This document shows positions 15,277 through 17,351 of a stretch of DNA of 17,351 nucleotides, in pieces. The notes beneath the pieces were generated by a model. The model was not told the DNA's origin and ran no database searches. It was given only the letters and a program-made list of their open reading frames with translations. The position numbers were made by a program, and so were the translations under genes. This DNA is from Pseudomonadota bacterium (lineage in GTDB: Bacteria > Desulfobacterota > Desulfobacteria > Desulfobacterales > Desulfobacteraceae). Location: contig JAHJDU010000377.1 of assembly GCA_018812385.1 (NCBI GenBank), forward strand, positions 1 through 17,351, written 5' to 3'. The stretch's first letter is position 1; the number at the start of each line of letters is the position of its first letter.

Positions 15277-15567
15277 ATGGAAAAAAATAATTTAATCCAG
15301 ATAATGACAGAAAAGGCTGTTGCCGTGGGAACCATTGTCCATGAAATATCTTCAGTTTCCAACGCTCTTCAGTATGCTGTTGACCTGAACAAAAAGAAAA
15401 ATTTGAAAACCCTGGCATGCCCAGGCCTGGATTCAGAAGACCAGGACAGGCTGAGGGATCTGTGTAAATCCTCGGGCATGGATCTCTTGGAAGAACCATT
15501 ACGAAATCATGCCTCATCGAAAAACAAGGCTTTATGGTCACTGAGACCGATCTTGGAGAATGGATAA
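15277..15567 (+). pseudogene. LutC/LldG-like N-terminal fragment (LUD family), truncated by deletion
   Basis: The ATG at 15277, after AGGGAA, is preferred to the upstream ATG at 15235, which has no ribosome site. The first 75 or so residues (NLIQIMTEKAVAVGTIV, then ALQYAVDL, LACPGLDSEDQDRLRDLC and GMDLLEEPLRNH) resemble LutC/LldG-type lactate-utilisation proteins of sulfate reducers. At about 15510 the similarity stops; the remaining codons to TAA at 15565 are an out-of-frame reading of a LutB fragment. The LUD catalytic or ligand region (typically G-x-x-D-x-x-x-A-E-T-G-T) is missing, so this is a deletion pseudogene. Confidence 0.6.
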
Positions 15568-15635
15568 TTCAGCTTAAACATGAAGGCCCTTCCCACATGG
15601 TCATGCCGGCCATACATCTTTCCAGATCCCATCAA
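15513..15635 (+). pseudogene. LutB/LldF-like internal fragment
   Basis: In the frame beginning at 15513 the sequence reads LIEKQGFMVTETDLGEW, then IIQLKHEGPSHMVMPAIHLS. This is the well-conserved ETDLGE-x-I-x-Q-L and P-S-H-x-x-x-P-A-x-H segment of LutB/LldF Fe-S oxidoreductase subunits. It is joined without a gap to the LutC head upstream and to the LutA-like frame downstream, each in a different frame. The rest of the LUD domain and the paired 4Fe-4S motifs of LutB are absent. It records at least two internal deletions. Confidence 0.6.
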
Positions 15636-16632
15636 AAAGACCTATGCAAGGGTGATCAAAGAAGAAGGCAAAACCCCGGTTAAAAATTTTCTCCTGGCAA
15701 AGGTGATGAAGAATAGAAAGCTGTTTCATTTTATTTTGCGATCAGCCTATCTGGCCCAGCAACCCATGGCAAAAGGCAGGCCTTTGATACGTCATCTGCC
15801 CTCATTCCTGGAGAAAGACCATGGGTTCAGGAGTCTTCCCACCATTGCGAAAACCCCGTTAAGGGATCTTTGGCAAACCCTTAGCCCCAAACTGGAAAAC
15901 CCTTCACTTAGAATCGCTCTTTTTGCCGGATGTGCCATGGATTTTATCTATCCCGACCATGGAAAGGACCTCTTAAAACTGCTGAAAAAGGCCAATATCC
16001 AGGTGGATTTTCCTTTGAACCAGACCTGCTGCGGCCTGCCTGCCATGATGGCAGCAGAAGAAAAAACAGCCAAAGCGCTTGCTGTTCAGAACATCCAGGC
16101 CTTTGAAGCAGAACAATATGATTATATTCTGACCTTGTGCGCCTCATGTGCCTCCCATCTGACTCACAATTATGAAAAGATTTTCAGGGAGGCTAAAGAA
16201 CCTGCCATGGGTCTTAAATTATTTACCGATAAGATCATCGATTTTTCATCCTTTATGGATAAGGTATATAAGTTTCCCCAGGCCAGTCAAAATATTAATA
16301 AACAAGTAACCTATCATGCCCCCTGCCATTTGTGCCGGGGACTTCATGTGACAGATGAACCCAGAGCCCTGATTCAAAAGGCCGGATATACCTATGTCCC
16401 CTCAAAGGGCGAAGATGTCTGCTGTGGATTCGGCGGTTCTTATTCCGTGGATTTTCCTGAAATATCCTCGGAAATTCTTAAAAAAAAGCTGGATAATGTT
16501 GAGGCATCAGGAGCAGACATACTGGTAACAGACTGCCCTGGCTGCGTCATGCAATTGAAAGGCGGCCTTGACAAGCGGCAAAGCCCTGTAAAAGTATTCC
16601 ATCTTGTTGAGCTGCTGGCAAAAAAAGAATAG
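15580..16632 (+). CDS. LutA-like CCG-domain protein, tail of a decayed LutB-LutA fusion
   Basis: The open frame has 350 codons, but its first 15-18 codons are an out-of-frame reading of the LutB scrap; believable similarity begins near 15630. A linker follows (GKTPVKNFLLAKVMKNRKLF, then RPLIRHLPSF) of the kind that joins LutB to LutA in fused sulfate-reducer proteins. Two CCG domains come next: FAGCAMDFIYP with TCCGLPA and CASCASHL, then HAPCHLCRG with CCGFGGSYS and TDCPGCVMQL. Both CCG Cys sets are intact, so a LutA-like module could still fold. The partner 4Fe-4S and LUD domains are gone, so activity in L-lactate oxidation is doubtful. There is no good ribosome site before 15580. Confidence 0.65.
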   Translation: MKALPTWSCRPYIFPDPIKKTYARVIKEEGKTPVKNFLLAKVMKNRKLFHFILRSAYLAQQPMAKGRPLIRHLPSFLEKDHGFRSLPTIAKTPLRDLWQTLSPKLENPSLRIALFAGCAMDFIYPDHGKDLLKLLKKANIQVDFPLNQTCCGLPAMMAAEEKTAKALAVQNIQAFEAEQYDYILTLCASCASHLTHNYEKIFREAKEPAMGLKLFTDKIIDFSSFMDKVYKFPQASQNINKQVTYHAPCHLCRGLHVTDEPRALIQKAGYTYVPSKGEDVCCGFGGSYSVDFPEISSEILKKKLDNVEASGADILVTDCPGCVMQLKGGLDKRQSPVKVFHLVELLAKKE

Positions 16633-16642
16633 TGAACAAACC

Positions 16643-16680
16643 ATTTGTCGGAAATATCAGGATTGGTATTTCCGACAAAT
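16643..16680. repeat. Large perfect hairpin 1
   Basis: ATTTGTCGGAAATA (16643-16656) and its exact reverse complement (16667-16680) flank a 10-nt loop. It begins 10 bp after the LutA-like stop. No T-run follows, so it is not a typical terminator. It shares its outer sequence with hairpin 2. Confidence 0.7.
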
Positions 16681-16696
16681 AGAGCGATTCGTGACC

Positions 16697-16734
16697 ATTT
16701 GGCGGAAATGGCAATATTGCCAAATCCGCCAAAT
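16697..16734. repeat. Large hairpin 2, related to hairpin 1
   Basis: ATTTGGCGGA (16697-16706) pairs with TCCGCCAAAT (16725-16734). Inside, TGGCAAT-ATTGCCA (16709-16722) forms a second perfect palindrome. Both copies are preceded by CC and share ATTTG-K-CGGAAAT, and both are 38 nt long. The remaining sequence to 16806 holds only a small GCCATT/AATGGC hairpin (16775-16793) and a repeated TTGGTAAAA (16800, 16820). Confidence 0.65.
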
Positions 16735-16806
16735 ATTGATTTGTCCGGAATTAAAATTTGATTTTTCTGTTTAAGCCATTGAAATATAATGGCCTGCCAT
16801 TGGTAA

Positions 16807-17351
16807 AATAGTTATCTGGTTGGTAAAACGATTACAAATCGGCATTCGTCTGGCGAAATCATTGATGTGGAGATGGGCAAAGATCCCTGGTGTTTGACGG
16901 TAGGCAAAACCCTCCTTGAAAAGGTCCACAAATTGTTGTCAAAGCTTGATTCCATAAGGCGAAGCAGGGAACGGGGATCTGTTGTTTCAGAGGCTGACAA
17001 GGGCCTGTCCAATAAATTTATTGGACAGGTAGAATTAATTTTTAAAACCCTGCCTAAGCAATTGAAATGGCAGTCTTTTCTGATGAATGATCTGATTTTA
17101 TTAACCGGCATTCCCTTAAAAGTTCAAAAAGCATCCGTAAAACTTGACTTGAACAAAACTCAAACAAAAGCGCTTGCAAGACTTGAACAGTTATCTGACA
17201 AGGTTTTTCACGACGTCACCCAAAAAGGTTCCATCCCGTTTAAAGATCAGAACAATCATCTTTTGCCAAAGCTTGAGCTAAATGAGTTCAGCGCAAGAGA
17301 AATCCAGGCATTTGCAGAAGGTATAGAAAAAACAAATTTAAAAAATAAACA
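16807..17351 (+). CDS. Unrecognised protein, running off the 3' end of the window
   Basis: After a stop at 16804-16806 one plus-strand frame stays open for about 181 codons to the window edge. The start is uncertain: the first ATG is at 16873 (MGKDPWCLTVGKTLLEKV), with a GTG at 16867, and neither has a convincing ribosome site, so the gene may be 5'-truncated. The product is hydrophilic, rich in Lys and Leu and helical-looking (LLEKVHKLLSKLDSIRRSRE, later LARLEQLSDKV and EFSAREIQAFAEGIEK), with no signal peptide or metal motif. I do not recognise a family. A minus-strand frame at 16812-17111 overlaps it but is shorter. The frame crosses a 26-bp perfect palindrome. Confidence 0.45.
17004..17029. 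repeat. 26-bp perfect palindrome inside the unrecognised frame
   Basis: CCTGTCCAATAAA (17004-17016) is followed with no spacer by its exact reverse complement (17017-17029). It lies within a frame that reads KGLSNKFIGQV across it. A perfect 13-bp-per-arm palindrome is unlikely by chance in this length of sequence and could be a protein-binding or insertion site. Confidence 0.75.

Noticed and set aside
15235..15279. Upstream ATG at 15235 as start of the LutC-like fragment
   Set aside because: No ribosome site precedes it, and similarity begins at the ATG at 15277, which follows AGGGAA.
16812..17111. Minus-strand open frame of 99 codons as the gene in this region
   Set aside because: The plus-strand frame is longer, open to the window edge and looks more protein-like, although neither is recognised.

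Overview
The window looks like a chromosomal segment of a strictly anaerobic, probably sulfate-reducing member of the Desulfobacterota (Desulfobacteraceae-like). This is inferred from gene content and protein style: a single-chain pyruvate:ferredoxin oxidoreductase, many CCG-domain and 4Fe-4S proteins, NHL and dockerin-like surface proteins, and remnants of a LutC/LutBA lactate locus of the kind found beside PFOR and GlcD/GlcF genes in Desulfovibrio. No search was run, so the taxonomy is an inference.

Layout. (1) 1-2193 is a worn accessory region. An NHL-repeat protein with a dockerin-like tail (frameshifted, cut by the window edge) converges on a 5'-truncated peptidase-like protein that also ends in a dockerin-like tail. 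The latter's head has been replaced by a decayed IS transposase. (2) 2194-2567 is a regulatory region with two FadR-type operator-like sites (TGGT-N3-ACCA style), a sigma70-like promoter and a strong leader hairpin. (3) 2568-6005 is an operon: a succinate/malate-CoA ligase beta-like subunit, a small 7-Cys Fe-S protein, the matching alpha subunit, and a CitE/malyl-CoA-lyase-family enzyme. (4) 6003-6335 holds a MITE-like element, whose left end supplies the lyase stop codon, plus a stem-loop. (5) 6336-14218 carries a MTH1187/YkoF-type thiamine-binding-like protein, a GlcD-GlcE fusion, GlcF and a 1172-residue PFOR (NifJ). (6) 14342-15052 is a FadR-type GntR regulator. (7) 15053-16632 is a graveyard: an AEC-permease scrap, a LutC head, a LutB scrap, and a LutA-like (LutB-LutA fusion tail) reading frame. 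(8) 16633-17351 holds two related large hairpins and the start of an unrecognised reading frame containing a 26-bp perfect palindrome.

The most interesting reading is a complete-looking module for oxidising glycolate through malyl-CoA. GlcDE plus GlcF would make glyoxylate. The CitE/Mcl enzyme would condense it with acetyl-CoA to malyl-CoA. The CoA ligase running in reverse would give malate, CoA and ATP. A malic enzyme encoded elsewhere would give pyruvate, and PFOR would regenerate acetyl-CoA. Net: glycolate to 2 CO2 with six electrons and one ATP by substrate-level phosphorylation. This chemistry is known biochemically from the glycolate fermenter Syntrophobotulus glycolicus. What may be new here is its gene-cluster form, with an Fe-S protein wedged between the two ligase subunits, a GlcD-GlcE fusion, a thiamine-binding protein and a FadR-type regulator with matching sites in front of the ligase operon. 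The main alternative is 2-hydroxyacid (lactate) oxidation, which the decayed Lut genes next door make worth testing.
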